Positions 33,331 through 44,250 of a stretch of 64,000 nucleotides of DNA are shown piece by piece. The translations under genes were made by a program, and so were the position numbers. Position 1 is the stretch's first letter. The number at the start of each line of letters is the position of its first letter. Below the pieces are notes generated by a model. That model did no database searches and was not told where the DNA came from. It saw nothing but the letters and a program-made list of their open reading frames with translations. Location of the stretch: NCBI RefSeq assembly GCF_050003625.1, contig NC_134400.1:55556066-55620065 (forward strand), read 5' to 3'. The DNA is from Haematobia irritans. Taxonomy: Eukaryota > Arthropoda > Insecta > Diptera > Muscidae.

Positions 33331-34207
33331 TATGGCACTTCTTGTATCGATCTTCTTATCTCGCTTACACTATTTATAAAATATTCATTAAAATGGCTAG
33401 CTATTTGGTTTTGATCACTAATTTCTACGTTATTAAATATCACAGATTGAATCACATTTCGACTTTTTTCATTACGAGCAATTTGATTTTTGACCACATG
33501 TCCTTTTGATTTCTGGCTTTTGTTATTTGATCATTTTTGTGTTTGAATTTGGCGTTTTTTATGGCTATAACAAAACTATTTCTTATTGCACGGTAATTAT
33601 TCCACGATTCTTGTGTATTTTCGTAATGAGCTCTGCTATACAGTAAAGTTTTATGTCGCTTCATCATTCTTAATTCATTTGTAAACCATTGCGAGTTTGC
33701 CGGATTTTCTTTAATCTTATTTCTTCAGTGAATTTTTGTATCGTTTCTAAAAAACAGTTGTTCATGTAAATCGTATAATCTTCAGTATTTTCGGCCTTTT
33801 TACGTTCTAAAATTGCACTTAATTCATTCTGGAATATATTCGGTTTATATTTGAATCTTTTAATTGATTTATTGCACTTATGTTTCTCGTTATCACACTC
33901 AATCTCTAAATTTATTATTTAATGATCTGATATGTTTTCGTTCTGATTAATATTTACTTTTATACCTTTAGAATTTGTTATTACATAATCGATAATAGTT
34001 TAAGTTGTCCTTATGATTCTTGTATATTGGTTTATTTATATTGGCTTCAGGCCATTATCATGTATTGCACTCTGGATTTTGTTCCTATAATAAGTAGATT
34101 TTGTCCAATCTATATTAAAGTCACCAGTTATGAAAATATCACAGTTAGAATCAGATAAAAAGTCAAGTGTTTCTTGAAATGCACTATAAAAATCTGACTC
34201 GGATCCA

Positions 34208-35833
34208 CACTGAAAAAAAGCATGCCCGGTTTCAAAGATTTTGTCTTTACTTTAAAAATTTTGGTATTGATTCCGAGCCAAAGACGCGGAGAATAAAAGT
34301 AAGGATAATTTTAAGACACAATTCTCTTTTAAATTTGGGTTTTGTGTACTTGTTTCCAGGAAGCAAATTTTAATTTTTCGCTTTTTCAGCTTTTTTTCGT
34401 CGTATGCTATTAAAGTCCTTTAAAAACGAGTTAACTTTATTTTCCTAATTAAGACTCGACTTTCAGTAGAAATTATTCTATGTATCAAGTAAAAAACGTC
34501 TTTAAAATAAAGTGTTGAAAAACATGTCCTATATTTAAACGATTTTTTGTTTGTAGTCAAGATGCAAAAAGACAACAAATTTAAAGACAATTTTATTAAA
34601 TTTATAGAATTTTTCTGAATTATTAAAGTCAAATTGACCTTAGCCTAAACATTTTTTCTTTCATGTTATGATACCCATTTTTAAGTGAAATCACTTAATT
34701 ATACACGGATGAAAAAGACTGTTTTTCATATGTTTGGCTATAAACATTATATGTTTGGAACACAAATTTTTAAACACAATATTTTTGAGTGCAAGCATAT
34801 AATGTTCATAAACTAGCATAACATGTTTGGGACATATATGTTAATATGTTAGAACATATTATGTTTGGGACATAAAATGTTTGTAAATATAATATGCTTG
34901 GATGCAAACATATATTAATTTAGAAATAGCCTATAAACATATATGTGTTTAGTAGCGTGGAGCGCTATTTAACAGGGAGCGATATTGAATTAAGTTGGTG
35001 GTTGTTGCTTGTTATTACAAAATTAACATTTTATTTTTCCTTGGGCAATTGATCAGCTACTTCTTTGATCCTTACAAACTGTGTGGTCCACTGTTCGAAT
35101 CCCCGTCCTGCAAAAGGTAAAATTAAAATAAAAAAAATCATGCAATTGAATAATTTCTTCTACAATGTTTGTATTACAGAAAAAGGTGCTAAGAACTAAA
35201 TAATCTCGTGGAAGTGAGAAAGATATGGGGGAATATACAATTGGGCAGAAACAAAATTTTGAGCATTCAGGTCGAAAACCTATGTTGTTAGCACTTATTT
35301 TACCTGTTTATTTTCATAATTCATTATGATTGTAAATATATAAATAAATAAATAAAATTTTGAGCACAATATTGTTTGGGAGAATTTTTTTTAAGCATAT
35401 AATATTTTTGGGTGCAAAATGCTTCCAAACATATTATATGGTCACATAATAACATATTGTTTTTTGGAAGACAACATTATTGAATTTGGATGCAAAAATA
35501 CAAAATGTTTGGAACTTAGACTACCCAAGCATATATTGTTTAGACCAATATGCTTTCAAACATATTATATATTGGAAGAGATCAAACATATAAATGTTTG
35601 GGCAATACCCAAAAATATATATGCTTGAAGCAAAATATGTTTGGGAGTATATGTTACAGAAGCGATTTTTTGTGAGCGTGTAAGGCAATACGACTTCAGT
35701 GAAAAGTTTATCGACTTTTGGACAAGGAAAAAAGCTTTATATTAGAGAAATGCGTCTTCTATGCTAAGCAAAATTTACATTCGTATTTTAAAGACATGAA
35801 ATCTTTGACCTCACGACAATATTTTTTTCAGTG
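34208..35833 (+). mobile_element. MITE1 element split by a 977-bp element
   Basis: CACTGAAAAAAAGCATG (34208) to TATTTTTTTCAGTG (35833), flanked by CA on both sides. With the inner element removed it is about 647 bp and collinear with 11478-12137. It interrupts the endonuclease of the LINE remnant between a Y-R-S-P motif (35850s) and S-E-S-D-F-Y. Confidence 0.85.
34704..35680 (+). mobile_element. 977-bp ATGTTTGG-rich element, copy 1
   Basis: CACGGATGAAAAAGACTG at the left and TTTTTTGTGAGCGTG at the right, with a TA duplication (34702-34703, 35681-35682). The intact MITE1 reads AATTATAAGG at this point, which confirms ends and target. The arms carry many degenerate ATATGTTTGG/CCAAACATAT motifs in both orientations. 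A tRNA-like box B segment (CTGTTCGAATCCCCG, about 35091-35106) sits in the middle. There is no open frame of note. The family is not recognised. Confidence 0.85.
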
Positions 35834-36207
35834 CACTAGGTGATCTGTAGATTGCATAAATTACTAGCTTAGATTTATCGTTTTGTACTGAGCACACTAA
35901 TATCCAGTAATTATAGCCTATGTTTCTTTCATAAAGACTATTTATGTTCCATTTCTTTTTGCAATATATAATTACACCGCCCGTTCTAGTTGAGTTTGAG
36001 TAACTGGCTGTAAAGTTATAGTTTTGTAACATAATTTCATTATTTCCAATATATTCGGTTAAATGGGTTTCCGATAATATTACAAAATCTGGGTTTTGAG
36101 TTTCCGCTAGAATTTCAATTTGATTATAGTTATTAATTAATCCTTGAGCGTTGGTATATAGTGCACAAATATTCTTTGGTTGTTAATCGTTCAAGCCAAT
36201 TCTCTTT

Positions 36208-36576
36208 TTTTTTATAGCTCCCATATATATCGTTCGCCCGATTTACACTCATATGACCACAGAGGCAAATTTTTTGCTCCGATTTAGTTGAAATTTTGCT
36301 CAGGGAGTAGAATTAGTATTGTAGCTATGCGTGCCAAATTTGGTTGAAATCGGCTCAGATTTAGATATAGCTCCAATATATATGTTTTTCTGATTTCTAC
36401 AAAAATGGTCAAAATACCAACATTTTCCTTGTAAAATCGCCACAGCTTAGTCGAAAAGTTGTAAAAATGACTCTAATTTTCCTAAACTTCTAATACATAC
36501 ATATCAAGCGATAAATCATAATTAAACTTTTGCGAAGTGTCCTGTAATTGCTTCAGATTTAAATGTTTCCCATATT
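36208..36576 (+). mobile_element. B-family fragment
   Basis: ATAGCTCCCATATATATCGT to TTTCCCATATTTT, collinear with the last units of the B copies at 19.8-20.15 kb and 40.0-40.3 kb. The head is missing. Confidence 0.65.
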
Positions 36577-38684
36577 TTTATACCTTCCACCATAGGATGG
36601 GGGTATATTAACTTTGTCATTCCGTTTGTAACACATCGAAATATTGATCTAAGACCCCATAAAGTATATATATTCTGGGTCGTGGTGAAAGTCTGAGTCG
36701 ATATATTCTATATCATCCGATCCGGCTGAAATTTGGTACATGGTGTTAGTATATGGTCCGTCCGTCTGTTGAAATCACGCTAACTTCCGAACAAAACAAG
36801 CTATCGACTTGAAACTTGGCACAAGTAGTTGTTATTGATGTAGGTCGAATGGTATTGCAAATGGGCCATATCGGTCCACTTTTACGTATAGCTCCCATAT
36901 AAACGGACCCGCAAATTTGGCTTGCGAGGCCTCTAATGATGTTAGTATATGCACGCTCACAAAAAATCGCTTCTGTAACATATACTCCCAAACATATTTT
37001 GCTTCAAGCATATACATTTTTGGCTATTGCCCAAACATTTATATGTTTGATCTCTTCCAATATATAATATGTTTGAAAGCATATTGGTCTAAACAATATA
37101 TGTTTGGGTAGTCAATTTCCAAACATTTTGTATTTTTGCATCCAAATTCAATAATGTTGTCTTCCAAAAAACAATATGTTATTATGTGAACATATAATAT
37201 GTTTGGAAGCATTTTGCACCCAAAAATATTATATGCTTAAAAAAATTCTCCCAAACAATATTGTGCTCAAAATTTTATTTATTTATTTATATATTTACAA
37301 TCATAATGAATTATGAAAATAAACAGGTAATATAGGTGCTAACAACATATGTTTTCGACCTGAATGCTCAAAATTTTGTTTCTGCCCAATTGTATATTCC
37401 TCCACATCTTTCTCACTTCCACGAGATTTTTTATTTCTTAGCACCTTTTTCTGTAATACAAACATTGTAGAAGAAATTATTCAATTGTATGATTTTTTAT
37501 TTATTTTAATTTTACCTTTTGCCGGACGGGGATTCGAACAGCGGACCACACAGTTTGTAAGGATCAAAGAAGTAGCTGATCAATTGCCCAAGGAAAAATA
37601 AAATGTTAATTTTGTAATAACAAGCAACAACCACCAACTTAATTCAATATCGCTCCCTGTTAAATAGCGCTCCAAGCTACTAAACACATATATGTTTATA
37701 GGCTATTTCTAAATTAATATATGTTTGCATCCAAGCATATTATATTTACAAACATTTTATGTCCCAAACATAATATGTTCTAACATATTAACATATATGT
37801 CCCAAACATGTTATGCTAGTTTATGAACATTATATGCTTGCACTCAAAAATATTGTGTTTAAAAGTTTGTGTTCCAAACATATAATGTTTATAGCCAAAC
37901 ATATGAAAAACAGTCTTTTTCATCCGTGTGGTCTCTAACAACCATGCAAAAACTGGTCCATATCGGTCCATAATTATATATAGCCCCCATATAAACCGAT
38001 CCCCCGATTTGACCTCCGGAGCCTCTAAGAGAAGCAAATTTTATCCGATCCGGCTGAAATTTGGTACATGGTGTTAGTATATGGTCGCTAACAACCATGC
38101 AAAAATTGGTCCACATCGGTCCATAATTATATATAGACCCCATATAAACCGATCACCAGATTTGGCTTGCAGAGGCTCTAAGAGAAACTAATTTCATCCG
38201 ATCCGGCTGAAATTTGGTACATGATGTTAGTATATGCTATCTAATGACCATGCAGACATTGGTCCATATCGGTCCATAATTATATATAGCCCCCATATAA
38301 ACTGATCACCAGATTTGACCTCCGGAGCATCTTGGAAGAGCAAAATTCATCTGATTCAGTTGAAATTTGGTACGTGATGTTAGTATATGGTATCCAACAA
38401 CCATGCAGGAATTTGTTCCTATCAGTCCATAATTATATATAGCTCCCATATAAACCGATCTCCAGATTTGACCTCCGGTGCCTTTTGGAGAAGCAAAATT
38501 CATCCGATCTGGTTGAAATTTGTTACGCGGTCGTAGTATATGATATTTAACAACCATGCCAAAAGAGGTCCATATCAGTCCATAATCATTTATAGCCCCC
38601 ATATAAAAGAATCCCGAGATTTGGTTTTGGAGTCTCTTGGAGGAGCAAATTTCATCCGAGTGAGTTGAAATTTGTGGATGACAG
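36577..38684 (+). mobile_element. C-family repeat split by the inverted 977-bp element
   Basis: Head TATACCTTCCACCATAGGAT (36577), a shuffled microsatellite region (36690-36770, where a unit fragment precedes GTCCGTCCGTCTG), then units to 38684. The units are interrupted at 36952-37928. It ends at TTGTGGATGACAGTA without the GGCC tail. Confidence 0.7.
36952..37928 (-). mobile_element. 977-bp ATGTTTGG-rich element, copy 2, inverted
   Basis: Exactly the same length as copy 1 and nearly identical on the opposite strand: begins CACGCTCACAAAAAATCGC and ends AGTCTTTTTCATCCGTG. It sits in a C repeat in which GTTAGTATATG joins TGGTCTCTAAC, giving a TG dinucleotide at both edges. Minus-strand tRNA-like segment at about 37515-37560. 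Confidence 0.85.
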
Positions 38685-39271
38685 TATATTTAATTTCAGA
38701 GCAAGCCCAACATGGATTCGGGCATATTTTTATATTTCTCCTCAGCGTATAATTTAATAGAGAAGTGGTAAGTTTTCTTTTAAAAATTGGCTTTATTTTC
38801 ACTAGAATATTTACATTTTTATCACCTTTTTATTATCAAAATAATAGGTTTTTAATACCTTATTTTAGTATTACTTAAATCAAATATTTTTGGAAACCAA
38901 TTTAATATTTTTAATGTAAAAAACAAATATTTAATTTCAGAATAACAATTCGGATACATTTTTATGAATTGGTAAGATTTCTTTAACATTCTTTTAACCA
39001 GAATATTTATTTTTTTATGCATATTATTTCTTTAATTAGATTTTTTGGAAAGCAATTTAATGTTTTTTATTTAATGTAAAAAATAAATATTTAATTTCAG
39101 AGTAACCCCAAATGAATTTCGATAACCTTTTAACCTCAGCGTACAATTTAATAGAGAATTGGTAAGTTTTATATTAAAACTTTGGTTTTTTTTGACAAGA
39201 ATATTTATTGTATTATGTCCTTCCCATGGATAACAACACAGTTTTATGAGTTAATATATTACCTAATTCAT
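38685..39271 (+). other. Exon-like cassette, copy B (left part)
   Basis: Three consecutive TTTCAG...GTAAG-bounded blocks near 38697-38768, 38941-38972 and 39102-39161. They share CAGCGTATAATTTAATAGAG with copy A. The first reads open as S-K-P-N-M-D-S-G-I-F-L-Y-F-S-S-A-Y-N-L-I; the others contain stops or deletions. The tandem repetition of one exon and its decay suggest a dead duplicate. It continues at 43114 after the composite insertion. Confidence 0.35.
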
Positions 39272-39273
39272 TA

Positions 39274-42200
39274 AAGGGTGATACGGTCAAAATTTGGTCA
39301 ATATAAACTTGACGTATTTCTTTCAATTTTGCATTTAAAAAACGTGAACACCCCTCATTTTGAAGGTGTGTGTGTAGAATGTTGCTCCTATTTATAATAA
39401 GTTTGTGCATTTGTATGTAACGCCAAGAAGGAGTAATCATAGACCAACCTTTTAGTATACGGATCGGCTTAGAATTAAATTCTGAGTCGATTTAACGATG
39501 TCCGTCTGTCTTTCTGTCTGTCTGTCTGTCTGTCTGTTGATGTATTTTTGTGTGCAAAGTAGAGCTCGCAGTTTTAGTCCGATTGTCCTAAAATTTGGTA
39601 TAGGGTCCTGTTTCGGCTCAAAGACGATCCCTATTGATTTTGGAAAAAATTGGTTCAGATTTAGATATAGCTGCCATATATATTTTTCACCGATCTGGTC
39701 ATAATTGGCGTGCATATCAACCGATCTTCCTCAAATTCCGTACATACGAATATTTTATGAGTCTCGAAAAACTTGCAAAATATCAGCAAAATCGGTTCAG
39801 ATTTAGATATAGCTCCCATATATAGCTTTCGCCCGATTTACACTCATTTGCCCACAGAGGCCAATTTTTTGCTCCGATTTAGTTGAAATTTTGCATAGGG
39901 AGTAGAATTAGCGTTGTAACTATGCGTGCCAAATTTGCTTGAAATCGGTTCAGATTTGGATATATCTCCCATATAAAGCTTTCGCCCGATTTACACTCAT
40001 ATGACCACAGAGGCCAATTTTTAACTCCGACTTAGTTGAAATTTTGCACAGGGAGTAGAATTAGCATTGTAGCTATGCGTGCCAAATTTGGTTGAAATCG
40101 GTTCAGATTTAGATATAGCCCCCATATATATGTTTTTCTGATTTCGACAAAAATGGTCAAAATACCAATATTTTCCTTGTAAAATCGCCACTGCTTAGTC
40201 GAAAAGTTGTAAAAATGACTCTAATTTTCCTAAACTTCTAATACATATATATCGAGCGATAAATCATTAATAAACTTTTGCGAAGTTTCCTTAAAATTGA
40301 TTCAGATTTAAATGTTTCCCATATTTTTATACCCTTCACCACTACTGTGGTACAGGGTATAATAAGTTTGTGCATTTGTATGTAACGCCAAGAAGGAGTA
40401 ATCATAGACCAACCTTTTAGTATACGGATCGGCTTAGAATTAAATTCTGAGTCGATTTAGCGATGTCCGTCTGTCTGTCTGTCCGTCTGTCTGTCTGTCT
40501 GTCTGTTGATGTATTTTTGTGTGCAAAGTACAGCTCGCAGTTTTAGTCCGATTGTCCTAAAATTTGGTATAGGATCCTGTTTCAGCTCAAAGACGATCCC
40601 TATTGATTTTGGAAAAAATCGGTTCAGATTTAGATATAGCTGCCATATATATTTTTCGCCGATCTGGTCATAATTGGCGTGTATATCAACCGATCTTCCT
40701 CAAATTCCGTACATCCGAATATTTTATGGGACTCGAAAAACTTGCAAAATACCAGCCAAATCGGTTCAGATTTAGATATAGCTCTCATATATAGCTTTCG
40801 CCCGATTTACACTAATTTGCCCAAAGAGGCAAATTTTTAACTCCGATTTGGTTGAAATTTTGCACAGGGAGTAGAATTAGCATTGTAACTATGCGTGCCA
40901 AATTTTGTTGAAATCGGTTCAGATTTGGATATATCTCCCATATATAGCTTTCGCCCGATTTACACTCATATGACCACAGAGGCCAATTTTTAACTCCGAT
41001 TTAGTTGAAATTTTGCACAGGGAGTAGAATTAGCATTGAAACTATGCGTGTCAAATTTGGTTGAAATCGGTTCAGATTTGGATATATCTCCCATATATAG
41101 CTTTCGCCCGATTTACACTCATATGACCACAGAGGCCAATTTTTTGCTCCGATTTAGTTGAAATTTTGCACAGGGAGTAGAATTAGCATTGTAACTATGC
41201 GTGCCAAATTTGGTTGAAATCGGTTCAGATTTAGATATAGCCCCCATATATATGTTTTTCTGATTTCGACAAAAATGGTCAAAATACCAATATTTTCCTT
41301 GTAAAATCGCCACTGCTTAGTCGAAAAGTTGTAAAAATGACTCTAATTTTCCTAAACTTCTAATACATATATATCGAGCGATAAATCATTAATAAACTTT
41401 TGCGAAGTTTCCTTAAAATTGATTCAGATTTAAATGTTTCCCATATTTTTATACCCTTCACCACTACTGTGGTACAGGGTATAATAAGTTTGTGCATTTG
41501 TATGTAACGCCAAGAAGGAGTAATCATAGACCAACCTTTTAGTATACGGATCGGCTTAGAATTAAATTCTGAGTCGATTTAGCGATGTCCGTCTGTCTGT
41601 CTGTCCGTCTGTCTGTCTGTCTGTCTGTCTGTCTGTTGATGTATTTTTGTGTGCAAAGTACAGCTCGCAGTTTTAGTCCGATTGTCCTAAAATTTGGTAT
41701 AGGATCCTGTTTCAGCTCAAAGACGATCCCTATTGATTTTGGAAAAAATCGGTTCAGATTTAGATATAGCTGCCATATATATTTTTCGCCGATCTGGTCA
41801 TAGTTGGCGTGTATATCAACCGATCTTCCTCAAATTCCGTACATCCGAATATTTTATGGGTCTCGAAAAACTTGCAAAATACCAGCCAAATCGGTTCAGA
41901 TTTAGATATAGCTCTCATATATAGCTTTCGCCCGATTTACACTAATTTGCCCAAAGAGGCAAATTTTTAACTCCGATTTGGTTGAAATTTTGCACAGGGA
42001 GTAGAATTAGCATTGTAACTATGCGTGCCAAATTTTGTTGAAATCGGTTCAGATTTGGATATATCTCCCATATATAGCTTTCGCCCGATTTACACTCATA
42101 TGACCACAGAGGCCAATTTTTAACTCCGATTTAGTTGAAATTTTGCACAGGGAGTAGAATTAGCATTGAAACTATGCGTGTCAAATTTGGTTGAAATCGG

Positions 42201-43111
42201 TTCAGATTTGGATATATCTCCCATATATAGCTTTCGCCCGATTTACACTCATATGACCACAGAGGCCAATTTTTTGCTCCGATTTAGTTGAAATTTTGCA
42301 CAGGGAGTAGAATTAGCATTGTAACTATGCGTGCCAAATTTGGTTGAAATCGGTTCAGATTTAGATATAGCTCCCATATATATGTTTTTCTGATTTCGAC
42401 AAAAATGGTCAAAATACCAACAATTTCCTTGTAAAATCGCCACTGCTTAGTCGCAAAGTTGTAAAAATGACTCTAATTTTCCTAAACTTCTAATACATAT
42501 ATATCGAGCGATAAATCATATATAAACTTTTGCAAAGTTTCCTTAAAATTGCTTCAGATTTAAATGATTCCCATATTTTTTTACTAACATAGTGTTCCAC
42601 CCTAGTGCATTAGCCGACTTAAATTTTGAGTCTATAGATTTTGTAGAAGTCTATCAAATTCTTCCAGATCGAGTGATATTTAAATGTATGTATTTGGGAC
42701 AAACCTTTATATATAGCCCCAAACACATTTGACGGATGTGATATGGTATCGAAAATTTAGATCTACAAAGTGGTGCAGGGTATAATATAGTCGGCCCCGC
42801 CCGACTTTAGACTTTCCTTACTGGTTTTTACTAACATTGTGTTCCACCCTAGTGCGTTAGTCGACTTAAATTTTGAGTCTATAGATTTTGTAGAAGTCTA
42901 TCAAATTCTGTCCAGATCGAGTGATATTTAAATATATGTATTTGGGACAAACCTTTATATGTAGCCCCCAACACATTTGACGGATGTGATATGGTATCGA
43001 AAATTTAGATCTACAAAGTGGTGCAGGGTATAATATAGTTATTTTTTAAATAAACGATTTCACCGATTTACAAGCGTTTTCCCTTGACCAAATTTTGACC
43101 GTATCAACCTT
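39274..43111. mobile_element. Composite with mariner ends: 3.8 kb carrying a tandem B-repeat array
   Basis: The left end is AAGGGTGATACGGTC through GTAGAATGTTGCTCCT (39274-39390), the same as the mariner-type element at 32333. The right end runs from about 43042 (TTTTTAAATAAACGATTTCA) to CCGTATCAACCTT at 43111. TA flanks both sides (39272-39273, 43112-43113). The transposase region is absent and replaced by B repeats. Copy A of the host cassette (CTTCATTATTTCTCTAATTG near 666-685) is the unoccupied site. Confidence 0.8.
39391..43041 (+). mobile_element. Tandem array of three B-family repeats with two tails
   Basis: A headless first copy (39391-40327), a second with its head at 40328 and a third with its head at 41450 are joined head to tail, each with the TATACCCTTCACCACTACTG hairpin and GTCTGTC microsatellite. 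The second and third are nearly identical at a period of 1122 bp. The third runs into a tail (42577-42830, ending GACTTTCCTTACTGG). A second tail copy follows (42835-43041). Head-to-tail arrays sharing one terminal tail are a known outcome of rolling-circle replication, which supports a Helitron/Helentron-type origin; this is inference. Confidence 0.75.
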
Positions 43112-43113
43112 TA

Positions 43114-43345
43114 TTTCTGTAATTGTTTCAGGTGCAAACTTTATGAGGTACGTTTATCTAAGAAAAGTTGAATTCCTTACACCATTTAATAAAATGCCCC
43201 CAAATATGGTAAGTTACAGGCTAATTTAAAGAGAGAAAGAGAAAAAATTATATTTTATTACTTGTTAATTTTGAACAATTTTCATTATTCCTTCCATTTT
43301 TTTCAGCAAGATATGTGAAAAATATACTTACGATGAATAAACAAC
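43114..43345 (+). other. Exon-like cassette, copy B (right part)
   Basis: TTTCAG then a block collinear with 692-768 of copy A (GTGCAAACTTTATGAGG ... AATATG then GTAAGTTAC), an intron-like gap, then TTTTTTCAG and CAAGATATGTGAAAAA as at 865. Differences between the copies include both replacement and silent changes, with no sign of strong constraint. Confidence 0.35.
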
Positions 43346-44250
43346 TAAGGAAAAGTCAAAATGTCCAAAGAGCGAGTTAAAATAAACTACTTCCTTGTTC
43401 CACGTGGTCATAATTTTTATTTACAAAAACATTGTATTAAAAACTTTCATCATAAATGTTTATAATAAAGTACATTTGCTTAAAGAAAGTTTAATTTTAA
43501 TGTATGACAATTTTCGTAATAGTAAAACGGTTTGGTGTTCCTTTAATTATTTAATTTTTCTGTACTGTGGAATGATTGATTTAAAAATAGTTTAGTTGTC
43601 GACATTTTAAAGAGACTCTTAACCAAATTTTATTGTCGGATTTCCCAAAAAAATAAGCAAGTAAACCAAAATAATACTGACTTTTTTAGCTTGGTAGGGG
43701 TATATAAATCTTATGGCGTTGTAAATATGAACTAAAATACAATGTTATAAATGAACTAAAATTTAAGAGAATTATAAACTAGACAAGTTGAAAAAAATCT
43801 TAAGGGTTAAATCATGGTCAATATTACTACAGTTTAATTCATTTTGCAATGGAAAAGGGTTCAATGTATTTTCAGTGTAGGTCGCTAATTTTAAAGAAGC
43901 CGCATCTTTGGCTCGGAATCAATACCAAAATCCTTAAGGGAAGGTCACAACCTTAGTATCCATGTAAACTTTTGTTCAAGTGTAGACGCGAAATCCTCAA
44001 AATTAGTCTTAGCCTATATTTCAAGCATTTTTATCTTAAATCTAAAGATTCAACATTTCAGATATTTTACAGACGATTTCTTTAAATCAAAAATATGTTT
44101 CTTTACTTTAAGGAAAATTTGCCTTAGTTCAAACACATATGAATTTAACGATGAATGCACAGTTTAAAAATGTATGTCCTAAATTTAATATTTTTTTGAT
44201 TGTTTTAGAAGCAAAGAAAGTTCATTATTTCAAAGAAATTTGTCCTTAAT
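43346..44250. other. No gene seen; MITE3 remnants
   Basis: AT-rich. Positions 43868-43986 (CAGTGTAGG ... GGCTCGGAATCAATACCAAA ... GTAAACTTTTGTTCAAG) are a reversed MITE3 end. The following 250 bp (GCCTATATTTCAAGC, GATTCAACATTTCAGATAT) resemble MITE3 interior. Confidence 0.45.

Larger units (their letters stand above)
31561..36205 (-). pseudogene. Decayed non-LTR retrotransposon (EN and RT parts) split by two insertions
   Basis: Three minus-strand segments are collinear. 35836-36205 holds the endonuclease start (ALYTNAQGLINNYNQIEILA, SETHLTEY, TRTGGVIIYCKK). 33333-34207 holds GDFNIDWTK, IDYVITNS, a final SDH and the linker (SWNNYRAIRN). 31561-32332 holds RT (PETWKVTMITPIEK, IFLDFKRAFENID, YGVPQDLILGTLLFIIYI). 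Motif B's usual G-S after PQ is changed and no YADD motif is present because the 3' end is cut at 31561. Several frameshifts and stops. It has no RNase H and looks like a CR1/jockey-type element. The breaks are the mariner-like element at 32333 and the MITE1 at 34208. Confidence 0.8.
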
